Of a stretch of DNA of 64,000 nucleotides, positions 23,096 to 38,626 are shown piece after piece; position 1 is the first letter of the stretch; every line of letters begins with the position of its first letter. The position numbers and the translations under genes were made by a program. This DNA comes from Cloeon dipterum (taxonomy: Eukaryota > Arthropoda > Insecta > Ephemeroptera > Baetidae). The DNA lies in NCBI RefSeq assembly GCF_949628265.1, contig NC_088787.1:6128501-6192500 (forward strand), read 5' to 3'. The notes beneath the pieces were generated by a model. The model was not told the origin of the DNA, searched no databases, and was given only the letters and a program-made list of their open reading frames with translations.

Positions 23096-24738
23096 AAAAG
23101 AACGGCTTTTTAGACGTATGAGAATTATTAGAGAATTAAAATTTACATTCCTAGACACGAAATTAAGCCAAACATTTTACGCTGCTTGATAAATTTTTTT
23201 AATTCTGATGTATAGCAATAAACCAATTAAAATTTACGAGTTTCCAGTTAAACTTTAAAACGTTTCAAAATATTAAAAATACTGCCTCTGGTCGGGTGAA
23301 CTTCTCCACACACAATATAAATTAAATCCGCACAACCCTGTCGCAGTTTGCGCTGTTGCGAACATCTGCAACACAGCTATACCACAAAAATTACTTGATT
23401 ATATATAGTGCCCTCCGACGCTACGACCCCTGCTTAGTTAGCTTACAGCCCGCAGAACTGGAGCAACTTCTTGGCCTCGCCGAGCCCTCTCGCTGCCGCC
23501 GAGCTATCCATGTAACTCATTCGTCGCGGCGGCTGTCTCACACGATCAATAATCACTCACTCATCGTCTCTCAATATTATTTAATTCTTACTGTTTTGCT
23601 CTAATTCCTTCATTGTGCTTAGAAATTAAGGTGTTTCGTTTATTATTCAAGAGTGACTCTAACAGAGATAAAAAGACTTTCGATCGCGAAATTGGCCATA
23701 TAATTACACGTTACTGAATTTAAGTTAACGCGGATGAGGTTTTGAAAATAAAAGCCAAATTCTTACTACTGTGACTGGCAAGGCAAAAAGGGGTGACTAT
23801 TAGGCAGAGGCCAGGAAACCATCTGCGGTCCGAGCCGGCGAAAGCTGCCTCGAAGCTCGGGGGGTGGTGTGACACCGCGCTAAGGGTATCACGTGTCATA
23901 GCCTGCAGTGATGGGAAAATTACAGTTTGGGGCGCCAAAGTTACTTTAAGTTAAACAGTGCTCGCTTATCGTTTAAGGAAAAATAAAGAAAGACCAATTT
24001 TATATATACATAAAACGGTGTGGTGTTCTAGGGTAGCGGCCGGAACGTCCGGCGGCCGCGCCTTATTGTTAGATCTGCAGGCGCATGGCATGTAGGGGCG
24101 CTAATCAGGCCGCGCATGTAAGTTCGTTTAAAAAAATTGATCCACTTTACCTATTCAACCCTCAAGAATCGATTGGTATATATTCTCAGAAACTTCGTCA
24201 AAGACGGTCTTTAAATAGAAGATAAATAATTTTTTATTTTATTAATTTGATGAATCTTCAGATAGCAAATTTCACGATTGATCCAAATATCTTAAAAAAA
24301 AAGAAAATTTGCTGCGATTCTAATGTAAATTGCTGGGCAGATATATGCACGGCGTCTGGTAGAGGACGGCTTGGAAAATTTATCATGAAAATAGCTTCAG
24401 GTACTAAGGAATTAAGGATAACTTCTCATGGTACTAAAAAAAATCAAAGTTCATCAGACTCGCAGTGAAATTTAGCGTATTTTAGGCCGGATTACCGCCG
24501 CCGCCACCAAATATCTCATCAATTTTTACGAGTTTGGTTTAACTTTATTTTTTAAATTCTCCTTTGGCCTGGATTTTGAGGTTCTGACTTGGAAATACAC
24601 CTAAGCACGACCTAACGCGTTGATTTCTTGGGTTTTGCGTCTAAATGCAGCTCTGCCGATTTTCTTGTATGGAAAATTTAGGGAACAGGTCCGGTCAAAA
24701 AAGGCCCGTTTTTTTTTGCCTCTCAGAAGCAACTTGCA
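23096..24738. other. Gene-free stretch with repeat pieces
   Basis: No gene supported. 23719-23728 and 23945-23954 share TTTAAGTTAA around a 215-bp GC-richer segment ending GGGGCGCCAAAGTTAC, possibly an insertion. 24020-24130 is GC-rich (GGCGGCCGCGCC). 24158-24220 is an inverted match to 8167-8220. Confidence 0.4.
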
Positions 24739-25240
24739 AAAAGTATTGGGCCGTTGCCTCACTGTATTTGGAGAGAAAATGTATGTGCCCACCTCGTCGC
24801 GCGGATGAAGAGGACTCCAGGAACGACCTCAGCCTTTTTCTCTCCTCAGCTCGCGCCACTCGACCACCTTGCAGGTGATCTGGTCTCACTTGGTCGCACT
24901 TTCGCCCGTGTCGCCGGAGAAAAGGGCCAGGAACCTTGAGCTCTGCGGTCGATCATTTCGATCTCGTGAAGTGAAACCGTGTGCACCAGCGTGTCGGAGC
25001 CGAGGGAGCGAGCGATGCGAATGGCGGTGGCCGTTTTGCCGGTGCCGGGCTGCCCGGCCAGCAGGATTATGGATCTCGGATCATCTCCGCGACGACGCCG
25101 GCCTCCTTGCGCGCCTTCTGCTGGCCAACCACGCCCTCGGACACGTTCTTCGGGTCGGCGCTTTGCGTCTTCCAGGCCTAAACCGCGCAATGTGCGAGTG
25201 AACGCCGATTCGCTCATTCAGCATCACTCCTGCACCTTGA
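24739..25240 (-). pseudogene. RUVBL2 pseudogene fragment B (fused exons 2 and 4 with intron sequence)
   Basis: 24990-25225 matches RUVBL2 exon 2 including GQPGTGKTA; 24785-24990 matches the first part of exon 4 (VHTVSLHEI...AQG). The two are joined directly, with the rest of exon 2, intron 2, exon 3, intron 3 and the start of exon 4 deleted. The join falls on a shared GTGAAA..GTGT word. The exon 4 side continues into intron sequence (TGGAGAGAAAAT), so this is a DNA-level duplicate, not a retrocopy. Frameshifts (for example in the GEIKSEVR region) make it non-functional. Confidence 0.88.
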
Positions 25241-26371
25241 CAGCAGTCGAAATCACCGCAGAAAGCAATTTTTCTCATTTTAATTATTATATTTTATTTT
25301 AAAATGAACCTAGAAATATTTAGACTTTATATTGTGATAGTAATATTTTTCGTGTGTTTTTAATTCGGCTCTCGTAAATGGTCCAAAACTATCGGAATTG
25401 AATTTCAATCAGTTTATTGGCCTTAAAAAACAGCCAATTGGTGCACACAGCATTTAAATATAAAAAGCAAGAAAAGCTGCGGCGGAATCCCTTTTTTTAA
25501 TCAGTTATTCACGAGCCAAAACCCAAGATTTGTCCACCTCTACACCAGTTATGTACACGCCTCTGAAATTAATAAAAATACAACAATCGGATGTCACATT
25601 AATAGACTTGAGGTTTACAGTTTTTAGTGGAATTAAATTTCAACTATTTTCCCTCACAAAATTTAGATATTTAACGTCATGCCAGAATATTTTTATATGC
25701 ATGGAGCTGTCTTTCATGAACAATACTTGTTTATTGTATTTATAAAAATTATATTTACTAATGAAATTTTATTGCATATTTTTAACTCAACTAGAAACTG
25801 AGGAGGCACACTTTACTGACATTTACTGATTAACTTTGGTCTTGAAATTTATTATATTATGGTACAAAATCAAATCAATCGATGAAAACAATAATTATAT
25901 TTATCAATATTATTGTGCATTAATGTTTAGTTAAACTTAGCTTAGTTTATAAATTGCAAAATTTTGAAAGAAACGAGATCAGTTTGTAATAGCACTTCAT
26001 ATTCATTGTTCAGAGCTTTTTGGCAGCGAACTTTTCTTTGCATAATTATTTTCATCAGTGAAAAGGAAATAATGTATAATTTATCGTCAACAATATTAAG
26101 ATAAAATGAGAAGTTGCAATTAAAAATACACTCTTACAATTAGGTTGTGAAGCATAAACAAAACACATATTATATGTGATGGGCAGTCAATTTTTAATTG
26201 ATCTTAAATTACATGCATTAATTTCCGTCTCTGCAGCGTGATTACGTCACAACTCAGCGTTTAGAGGTGCGTACCGATCCAGCATCGATCCAACATGGTA
26301 AGTTTGTACATGGAGTATGCAAACGAAATGCGAATATGAGAGTCGAGGGCAAATCTTGAGATTCGCGGCCA
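25241..26371. other. Non-coding stretch 3' of RUVBL2
   Basis: AT-rich. 25290-25500 resembles 15590-15785. No gene or RNA seen. The 3' UTR of RUVBL2 must begin here, but no canonical poly(A) signal close to the stop was noticed. Confidence 0.4.
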
Positions 26372-29286
<2,915 letters not shown>

Positions 29287-29701
29287 GCTTGTGCGTTGTT
29301 TCTATTTGGATTCTGGATTGAATAAAGCGAAAGCGAAAGCGGGCTGATCTGATCGCTTATTGGCTGGCATCAGTTCTAGCACAACAGCCATTCACGCTGG
29401 AGAACAGCGCGGGAATTTGAAAAATTCTTCACCCAACCAAACAGTTTCAAACCTTGGCGCGTAGAATCGCGAAGAGAACGTGGGTCGTGGATTGTGATTT
29501 TCAAACGAGGTGAGAAGGGGAGTGTTCACACTGTTCACACACGTGAAAACCGAACCTGGAGGATTAGCAGTCGTTTTAGCTGTTTTACATCATTTGTCGT
29601 CAACGTGAAAGGTGAAAGCCTGCCAGCACAGACACGAAAACGATATTGACACTCGCTAGTGTTCGGTTTTATTAGTGTAAAGTATTTATTTTTGATATAC
29701 A
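29287..29701. promoter_or_regulatory. Shared head-to-head promoter of RUVBL2 and ABCF1
   Basis: 415 bp between divergent start codons. It holds an inverted CCAAT box (TTATTGGCTGG near 29357) and an E-box CACGTG at 29540-29545, and no TATA box close to either gene. Confidence 0.6.
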
Positions 29702-32700
29702 ATGCCGCCGAAGAAAGGAAAGAAGAGCAACAAGAAGGACGACGGCTTCAATTCCGACGAGGACACCAACGTCGTCAGCATGGTCGAAGCAGAGCCGCCG
29801 AAGTCAGGTGGCAAGAAAGGCAAAGGTGACGTATATTTGTTGTAAATAAACCAGCTGGAAAGCTTATTGAAGGAAAATTGCAGGCAAGTCGAAAAACGTG
29901 CAGGACGACGATGTCGAAGTTGCGGCCCCTCCGCCCAAACCGGCCAAAAAAGGAAACAAAAAGGGCAGGAGAAAAGGGGACAGCAGCGAAGAGGACGAGC
30001 CCGTGGTTGAAGTAAAGCCGGTTTCGAAGAAGAAGGGTGGCAAGGCGAAAAGACAGGCGGAAAGCGACGAGGAGAACGAAGAGGCCGGTTCGGACAACGA
30101 CAGCGTCAAGCCGGCGTCCACCACAAGCAGTAAGAACAACAAGAACAAGAAGAAGGGCAAAAAGAAGGAGCAGGACTCCGAGGAGGATTCTATTCTGGCG
30201 GTGGCGGACGAGGAAGAAGACGTGCCCAAGCCTGTTAAGAAGGGAAAGCAAAAGAAAAATAACAAAAAGAAGGGGGAGGAGGACAGTGAGTCTGAGGAGG
30301 ACGTGCCCAAGCCTGTGAAGAAAAGCAAGCTGAAAAAGGGAAGCAAAAAAGACAGCGAGCCTGAGGAGGATGAGGAGGAAGACGTGCCCAAACCTGTTAA
30401 AAAGGGAAAGCAAAAGAAAAATAATAAAAAGAAGGGGGAGGAGGACAGTGAGTCCGAGGAGGAGGACGTTCCCAAGCCCGTGAAGAAAGGCAAGCAGAAA
30501 AAGGGCAGCAAAAAAGATAGTGAGCCTGAGGAGGACGAGGAAGAAGACGCGCCCAAGCCTGTCAAAAAGAATAAGCAAAAACCAAACAAGAAAAAACAGG
30601 AAACGGACAGCGAGCCTGAAGAGGAGGAGAAGGAGGAAGTGTCCAAGAAGGACAAGGCCAAGAGGAAGGACAGCACCGAGGAGGAGGAAATGGCTGCCGT
30701 GGAGGAAACGCCCGAGCCGAAGCAGCAGGAGGAGAAAGAGGAGGGTGAGACTGAGATTGTGCACTACTTGGACGGCGTTCAATGCCGATTAAATTTACAT
30801 TTTCAGTTTCTGAAAGCAGTGCAGTCGACGAGCTGGCAGACCAGGCGGCCGCTCTCAAAATTGAGGAAATGACGGAGCCCACAGAAGAGAAAACTAAAGG
30901 TATGAAAGACACTTGTATTAAACTGTTTTTGCAAGGCATAACACAAATATTTTCTCCCTGAAAGCAATTATTTTTGGAATATAAAACTGGAAAATATCAT
31001 CAAGTTGTCCGCATTTCTTTAATTGACGTAATCACGACGTCAGAAGGTGACGCCATTAGGTTGTTTACGATTTTAAGGCTCATTTCTAGGCTCAATTCCA
31101 CCACTGTGGAAATTACACTTAAAATGATTCATTATTTGATGTTTTGAAAACAAAGTTGAAACCAGCCAACCATCGTAAAATCGTCAGCAGAGATTTTTTT
31201 AAAATTATTTTCTATGACGGTTGGCGAAATCGAATTTGGCTTAAGCAGCAGGACTTACTTAATTTTAGTCCTGAACCGTGATTAACTGGTGGCGCCATCT
31301 CTGTTGGCAGCTTAAAGCACTAATGATGGATTTCGAAAATGTTTAATTTTGTGCATGATCCCATTCAAAATCCAACTGGTGAATTTGTGTTATAAAAATC
31401 AGCCTGCTTGATCCACCTTCTAATTCGAATAATTTTTTGATGCTGATTGAGAGCTAATTTTTAATAAAAAAAATAATTAAAATCTGTTAGATAAGCCTCC
31501 TGTTGAGTTAAAATATAAATCATTGGAATAAATAAAATAAAATAAATTTATTTTAAAATTTCCCTCTTGTTGTCTCACAGAAAAGAAGCTGACGCACAAG
31601 GAGAAAAAGAAGCTGAAAAAGCAGCAGGAGTACGACCAGCAAGTGGAGCTGATGACCAAGAAGGGCGGCCAGGGGCACAGCGCTCTGGGCGACAACTTCA
31701 CTGTGTCGCAGTCGGACCGCTCAGCCGGCCAGACGCAGGCCCTTGAGCACGCCGTCGACATCAAGGTGGAAAACTTCAATATTGCAGCCAAGGGCAAGGA
31801 CTTGTTTGTCAACGCCTCCCTGCTCATTGCCAATGGACGCAGATACGGTCTCGTCGGACCCAATGGGTAATTCTTTTAATAAATCAAGCAAAAATATGTT
31901 TTTTTAGTTTTTTATGTCCAAACGTGCAGTTTACAGGACACTTTTGACTCATTTTCTGCAAGTTAAATGAAATTCAGAAGACAAAACTCATTTAAATTTA
32001 CATTTTTACAGAATATTAGTAAATTTTTGGATAATTATCAGTATTTCCTTCAAATAATTACTTTAGATTCCTCTTATCAAGCCAAATCGATTTAAAAACA
32101 AAATTTGTGGACACCGATTAAGCCTTGTGACTTTTAAAAATATTAATTACATTTTAAATTAAATAAAGAATTCCTTGAAATGAGTCCAACTTGTGTGGAT
32201 TGGATATTCCGGAGCGTTTTTCGCTTTTATTTTCCAGAAATTCCACTTTTTTAATTTAATAGACACGAATTTTTGGATTTTTTCAATTATTCCCGACAGG
32301 GTGTTACCTTCTACCAGGTTTTTTGATATAAAAAAATACTAGATTTTCTGGCCGATTTCTTGACGCACATAAAAAATCTAATATTTTTTATTCCAAAAAC
32401 CCCAGTGACAAAAGTCGAAGGAAACTGTTTTTTTTATATTTTAATATCTAATAAATAAAAATCCCTCCTTTCAGCCACGGCAAGACGACTCTTTTGCGTC
32501 ACATCGCAGCGCGCGCCTTCAACATTCCTCCCAACATCGACATTCTGTACTGCGAGCAGGAAGTGGGCGCCGACGACAAGTCTGCCGTGGAGACCGTGCT
32601 GATCGCCGACGTGCGTCGCACCGAGCTGATGGCCGAGTGCGCCGCCTTGGAGACCGCCTCCGACCTGAGCAGCCAGGAGCGGCTCAAGGAGGTGTACGAA

Positions 32701-35523
32701 GAACTCAAGGCCATCGGCGCCGACTCTGCGGAGCCGCGAGCCCGCCGCATCCTCGCCGGTCTCGGCTTCACCAAGGATATGCAGGACAGGGCCACCAAAA
32801 ACTTCTCCGGCGGCTGGCGCATGAGGGTCTCGCTCGCCAGGGCGCTCTTCGTCGAACCAACCTTGCTGCTGCTCGACGAACCGACCAACCACCTCGACCT
32901 GAACGCTGTCATTTGGCTTGATAAGTGAGTAGAAATTATTAAAATGAAAAAATGAGATGATTCTCAAATAAATTAAGTTAATATTGGGTATTTGGATTTT
33001 TCCCTAAAAATTTAGAGGTCATCTAACGGCCAGTTGAAATTTTCAGAAGAATTTTGGGCGAAAATAGTAAATTTGAGAAAAATTTGCTCAATAGGAAAAA
33101 ACTAGAAATTTAATCAGCTTTCTGAATTTATGCAGTTTTTAACGCTAAAATTAACTGGTGAATTTTAACGAGGCCAAACGCAGATGACCCCTTTCGAAAG
33201 TCTGCAATTTTTGTAAAAAGAACTTTCAAGACTCACAAGTACTATTTTTAATCTTTTTTTTAATTAGATTTTCATCATTTTTCTCACTACTGAAGCAATT
33301 AATTTTCTTTTTTGCTTTAAAAAAGGGCGTAACCGGTAAAATTAGAAAAAAAAATTGATTTTAGAACACTTTTGGTCAGAAGTTGATGAAAAAAATTGGT
33401 CAGTTAGGGTTATAATTTAAACGATTTTTTTTTATAAATATATCATTCCACTATTTAATTAAATTTAATATTTTCACAGCTATCTGCAAGGGTGGAAAAA
33501 GACGCTGCTGATCGTGTCTCACGACCAGAGCTTCTTGGACAACGTGTGCACGGACATGATCCACTTGGACCAGTGCAAGCTCTTCTACTACAAGGGCAAC
33601 TACTCCATGTTCAAGAAAATGCTGACCCAAAAGCGCAAGGAGCAGATGAAGGAGTTTGAGAAGCAGGAGAAACGCATCAAGGAGCTCAAGTCGCAGGGAC
33701 AGTCCAAAAAGTCTGCTGTAAGTTCAAGGATTTTATAAATTTTTAAGCAGGAGTCAATATATCTTTTGAATTGCAGGAGAAGAAGCAGAAAGAGGTGCTG
33801 ACGAGGAAACAGGAAAAGAATAAGACCAAGACGCAAAAGCAGGAGGAGGAGAACGGCCCGACCGAGTTGCTGCAAAAGCCCAAGGATTACCTGGTTAAAT
33901 TCTCCTTCCCCGACCCTCCGCCACTCCAGCCGCCCATTCTTGGATTGCACAGTGAGTAGCCCTTGCTCATTGTCAGAAACCAGTGTTTGAAAAATGCAGG
34001 CTGTAAAATAATTTCGGCCAAGCCGGTTATTTTAACCGGTTTTTAGCAATTGGCAAAAATTGGCTAAATTTGAGGAGTCTACAATGTAAAATAATTCACT
34101 TCACCTTGAATTTTAAAATTTTAAGAATTCTATTTCAAAAATTATAATTTAACATCATAAGTAGTAATTACACAAATTCATTTCTCCGCAGATGTTACCT
34201 TCAACTACCCCAATCAACAGAGCATATTAGCAAACTGTGATTTCGGCATTGACATGTCTTCCCGCGTGGCCATCGTGGGGCCAAACGGCGTCGGCAAGTC
34301 CACCTTCCTCAAGCTGCTCACTGGCGACTTGGAACCCAAGCAAGGAGAAGTTAGGAAAAACCACAGACTGGTGCGATACTCTTTTATTCAAAACCTCAAT
34401 TCTGTTAATTAATTTTTTTCTCTGGACTTGCAGCACATTGGAAGGTTCGACCAGCACTCAGGAGAACACCTGACTGCCGAGGAGACGCCTTCCGAGTACC
34501 TGATGAGACTCTTTGATCTTCAATACGAGAAGGCGAGAAAGCAACTGGGCACTTTCGGTCTCTCGAGTCACGCGCACACAATTAAGATGAAGGATCTGTC
34601 TGGCGGGCAAAAAGCCAGGGTCGCCCTGGCAGAGTTGTGTCTTAACGCACCCGACGTCGTTATTTTGGTAATTAAAAATTTATCAAATTCAACTGTAATT
34701 TATTCAAAGATGATTTTGACATACCATCTAATTTACATAAGGCGCAACCCTGAATTTCGTTTGTTAGGAATATCTTAATACATTTTTTTGAGCATTGGCC
34801 TTTAGAACAGTTTTGCATAAATTGAAATTTGTTTCCGTCCTCCGAAATAATTTTTATAAATTAAAATTACAGGACGAGCCTACAAACAACCTTGATATTG
34901 AATCGATCGATGCCTTGGCTGAAGCGATCAACGAATACAAAGGAGGTGAGTTGTCGCTGGATTTAAAAAATATCTTTAGAGATTTTATTTTAGCATTCCA
35001 AATATCCGCATTTAAAAAAATGCAGTGGTAAAACCTTTTTCCCAATTTTTACCGGTTTCTTTCTATAATTCACTTTGAATTTTGCAATTTTAAGACTTAA
35101 ATATTTAAAATTACGAATTAAACATCAAAAATTAAATCTTAAGTTAAAAACAAATTTTAGCCATACATCCAAACGGATTTTTTTTATAAAAATACAAATT
35201 TTGCTCTGCTAAAATCGCGAACATTTAATGAAATTGCAAATTTCCCAGCCTCAGTCCAAATGCTAAGGATTGCCAGGCACTCATAATAAAATAAATTAGA
35301 TAATTTAATTCCTCAAATAAATGTTTGTTCATCAGGTGTGATCATCGTGAGCCACGACGAACGGCTAATCCGAGACACCGAATGTTCGCTTTGGGTGATC
35401 GAAGACAAGACGATCAACGAGCTGGACGGCGACTTCGACGACTACCGCAAGGAACTGCTTGAGCTTCTGGGCGAACAGATCAACAACCCCAGCATAGCGG
35501 CCAACTCGGCCTTCCAGCAGTGA
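29702..35523 (+). CDS. ABCF1: ABC subfamily F member 1 (translation-associated ATPase)
   Basis: Cytosolic twin-ABC protein without membrane domains, tied to translation initiation (eIF2/ribosome). Exons: 29702-29825, 29884-30744, 30807-30899, 31581-31866, 32475-32924, 33480-33717, 33777-33951, 34192-34370, 34434-34667, 34873-34945, 35336-35523, giving 966 aa (human about 845). The first 400 residues are a charged Lys/Glu/Ser tail with tandem repeats of about 54 aa ([27 protein letters not shown]). ABC1 has GPNGHGKTT (split by an intron), [12 protein letters not shown] and [12 protein letters not shown]. The linker is rich in Lys and Glu. ABC2 has GPNGVGKST (about 770), [12 protein letters not shown] and [11 protein letters not shown], then SHDERL. 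An eroded MITE sits in intron 3. AATAAA follows 31 bp after the stop. Confidence 0.97.
31040..31386. repeat. Palindromic MITE, family A (strongly eroded)
   Basis: In ABCF1 intron 3. Still shows GATTTTAAGGC, AACCAGCCAACCATCGTA, GGTGGCGCCATCTCTGTTGG and a right end CCAACTGGTGAATT. Confidence 0.6.
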
Positions 35524-35554
35524 AATAATAACAAAAAATTAAGAGGATTGGTGG

Positions 35555-35560
35555 AATAAA
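35555..35560 (+). terminator. ABCF1 poly(A) signal
   Basis: AATAAA 31 bp after the ABCF1 stop, facing the opposite-strand signal 5 bp further on. Confidence 0.7.
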
Positions 35561-35565
35561 AGGAG

Positions 35566-35571
35566 TTTATT
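35566..35571 (-). terminator. PRPF38B poly(A) signal
   Basis: TTTATT on +, AATAAA on the minus strand, about 120 bp after the PRPF38B stop. Its transcript would overlap the 3' end of ABCF1. Confidence 0.55.
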
Positions 35572-35692
35572 TTATAAATTGGTCTTTTAAGTCTTATTCA
35601 AATGTAAAACACTGACCGACCGCGTCGCTTAGCAGGAAATATATATTACATTAGACATCGTCCGTTACACAAACGCTGCTCTCTGAATTTGT

Positions 35693-38154
35693 CTACCGGT
35701 GAGAGGGTGGCGGCGATCTGTGAATTTTAGAAAGGGAGACGTTACATGTTATCATGGCCAGCGGCAAAATCGGTTTTACCTCACCTGCTGCCGTCCCTTT
35801 CACGTCTTTGCCGCTCTCTTTCTTTGAGCAACTCCGAGGCATAGTCTCGACTGCTATGCGACCGGTGCCTCGAACTGGAAAGTTCAACTTGTTTTTAATT
35901 AATGGAGTTAAAATGTTATAAAACGCCTGCAAAATAAGGCAAAACCACAATTTGTAAATTCAGGGAAATTTTCTCTAGTAAAAATTGGAACAGGATGAAA
36001 AATAGTCATATTTAAAAAATTTAAACAAAGCTTTAGGTTGGAATAATTAATAAAAAACAATGCTAAATTTTAATTTTTAAGAGATTTTTTTATTAATTAA
36101 TAGAGAAGCGACCAAAACTCACTCACTGGTCATCTTTAGAAGATTTGTGATGTCTGCTGTGTCCATTTCTACTGCTTCGGTCTCTATTACGACCGCGGTC
36201 TCCGTGCCTCTCTCTTTCTCTGTCCCTACTTCTGCTCCTGCTGCGCCGTTCTTTGTGTCGGTCACTCCTGCTTGGCGGCGGCGAGGCTCGGCTTCTTTTA
36301 TGGGCTGGAGAATCACGTCCGTGACTAGGCGACCTAAAAAAAAACATGAATTTTACGTTCAAATTTTCCTGCTTAAATAAATTTTTGATTGAAGCATTAA
36401 AAAAAAAGATTTTTGTCTCGTGCCTTTCCTTACCGTCTGACTCTAGGTGGTGGTGGCGGCGGCGCTCGTTCCTCAGGGTACTCCTCAAAGTCCCTGCGCC
36501 GCTCAGGGGCCCTCTGCACAGCAGCGTGCGCAGCAGCTCCTGGCGGGGGTGCTGGGAATCTGTCACTCAACTGACGCTCCAGCTTTTGCTACAACAATTA
36601 CAAAAGAAAAAAATAAACTAGATTAAATCTGCAGAGCATAAACAAATTTTATTATAATTAGATTCAAGCTAATTTCACATTGGAGCGTATTTCTCAAAAG
36701 GAAAGATTTATAAATTTAATATGCGAATTATTTTAAAAATATTAAAAATCAGCTTTTTGTTAAAATTAAAAGAACATAAAAAATCAGCAAGGAAATAAAA
36801 TTAAAATAGAGAAATCGCTCCAATCAGCATCACAAGAGGCTCAAGTGACGCGAATCTTGGTTCCGAGGCGAGGAAAAGAGCCGCTTTTCCCCGCGCCGAG
36901 CCAAATTTAAATTTAAAAAAAATCAATCTCGCCGATGACGATGTCGACTTTGCAGACTTACGAACTATTTACGTTCTGATTGGTTTGCGTGTGAGTCTGT
37001 GTGCGATAGAGCACTCAGGTGGGACAGAGTGACAGAAATAAGGTGGGCAACACCTGCAAACAGAAGCACTCTGTGAGTTAGGCAAAGCTTGTCCGTCCGA
37101 GGGCCGCAACTCGTGCGTGGCCGGGCGAATGCTGACCTCGAAAACTAGTCTTGCAGCAGTGTCTGTCTCTCTGTCGAGTGGCGCGGCTCAATAATTACCT
37201 GAATGGGCACGGGGATGCGCGGGAAGAGGGTCGAGAACCACTCGAGCTTGGTCAGGAAGTGGCGCAGCATGTTGCCGATCGTCATCACCTGCCCGCCGCC
37301 GGCCTTCACGTCCAATTCCTGTTAAAATAATTTTTTAAGACAGTTTGAATACTCAAAATTATTTCTACAGATTTTTTTAATTTTTTTTCTGTCGTAAAAA
37401 TTAAAAATCAATTCTTCTCACCTCTTCATCCTCCAAAAATTCATCATACCAGTCCCAGAGATCAGCAGGAGGTTGAGTGTATCTGCAAAAATACCAAAGA
37501 AATAAAAAAATATCCCCTGAATGCCGAAAAACCGCACCTAATGTACATAAATCCGAGCCCCCTTATGAATGGCGAGTCAGGATGGGTGAGCAGCCCGTTC
37601 AGCTGCTTCCTCGTCAGCTTTAGGGTGAACAATTTGTACAGGAGGCAGTAAGCCGTGGACACGATGCCGCCGGCGCCGACCCCTCGGACCTGTTTGAGCA
37701 GAAATTACGGAAAACCGTTTTGGAAATGCAAAACTCACGTTGCTCTGACGCAACAAATAAGAGACGCTTAACTGAAAATTCTGTCAGGAGGTATTCAAGT
37801 GGTAAAAGAGAAATAGATAAATACTCACGCCGCCGCACATGCCCGTCTGACCCGCGGTTTTCCGACTGCCCTTCTCCCAGGGCTCCAAATGGCTGACTTT
37901 GTAGTAGATTTCGTCGACCACTTCGTGGTAAGTCTTCAGCTCGTATAAATTCACTGAAATTGAGATCAACTTATTAATTCCAGTCTCCAGAGGAAACGCA
38001 TCCATACAATCATACTTTTAAAGTAATGTGAAGCTTGAATGTTGGTGAGGATGAGGTTGTTCATGTTCATGGTGCGCTCGTTGCCCCACAGCGGCAGCAC
38101 ATTGCTTTTTTTGCCAGTCTTGGTGTGCACCTCCGCATCCTCTTCCATGCTCAT
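35693..38154 (-). CDS. PRPF38B: Pre-mRNA-splicing factor 38B
   Basis: Nuclear splicing factor of the PRP38 family. Exons on the minus strand: 38016-38154, 37829-37953, 37538-37689, 37422-37482, 37199-37318, 36434-36588, 36127-36333, 35785-35874, 35693-35717, giving 357 aa. The PRP38 domain runs from about residue 20 (LPLWGNERTMNMNNLIL) through YELKTYHEVVDEIYYKV, EPWEKGSRKTAGQTGMCGGV, FTLKLTRKQLNGLL and AGGGQVMTIGNMLRHFLTKL to FSTLFPRIPVPIQ. The C-terminal part is Pro- and Arg/Ser-rich (RRSRSRSRDRERERHGDR). Exon 7 has an in-frame TGA directly at its donor; the last two exons, in phase, continue the RS tail to SPPPSHR. The tail is much shorter than in human (about 546 aa). The gene is head-to-head with RpL7A. 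Confidence 0.95.
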
Positions 38155-38626
38155 TTTCTATTTGGAAAGAAAATCCACTTTAGAAGGTAGAAATTAGTAA
38201 ATAATAAATATTTTGAGTTGTTGACCTACAAATCAAAACAAAGTTTCCCGCAAATTTATCTCCAAGGCACTATTTCCCCCAAATGTGCTATTTTCGCGGC
38301 TTGAAGTGAAATGGGACTCGAAACTTACGATTTATAGAGAACAGAACCGTCCGAGCGTCCAAGAACAAAGTTTCCTGAAGCCAAACGCGAACGTTTACAA
38401 AAAGTCAACACAACTCATTCCAGTATGGCGGCGGAGGCGTGGCACGCTCGCTCTTCCGTTTACGCGCTCGTCTTTTGTCTGTGGTTGCGCATGCGTCATC
38501 GCCAGCAGCGCCACCACCTTTAACAATCCTCCCAACGCTGCTGGAAATTGATCGGCGACCCGACTCACGGGAACTCGCTGATTATCCTTTTATTTCTGGA
38601 CCATCGGCAGATAATTTACGCCTAAA
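38155..38626. promoter_or_regulatory. Shared head-to-head promoter of PRPF38B and RpL7A
   Basis: 472 bp between divergent start codons. A pyrimidine-rich ATCCTTTTAT at 38584-38593 fits the TCT initiator of ribosomal protein genes (C at 38587, about 40 nt before the RpL7A ATG). No TATA box is needed or seen. Confidence 0.55.

Noticed and set aside
22712-23189. Frames in the GC-richer SINE-like element
   Set aside because: No frame is shared between the copies at 22814 and 48580, so they are not coding.
23719-23954. 215-bp segment between TTTAAGTTAA repeats as a mobile element
   Set aside because: The repeats are short and AT-rich and no second copy was seen, so it is noted only as a possibility.
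29775-30782. 335- and 270-codon frames opposite ABCF1 exon 2
   Set aside because: Leu/Phe/Ser-rich low-complexity translations are the antisense shadow of the Lys/Glu repeats of ABCF1.
36930-37060. GATGACGATG and CTGATT words in a PRPF38B intron as a box C/D snoRNA
   Set aside because: They are on the strand opposite to the host transcript and lack a full box set.
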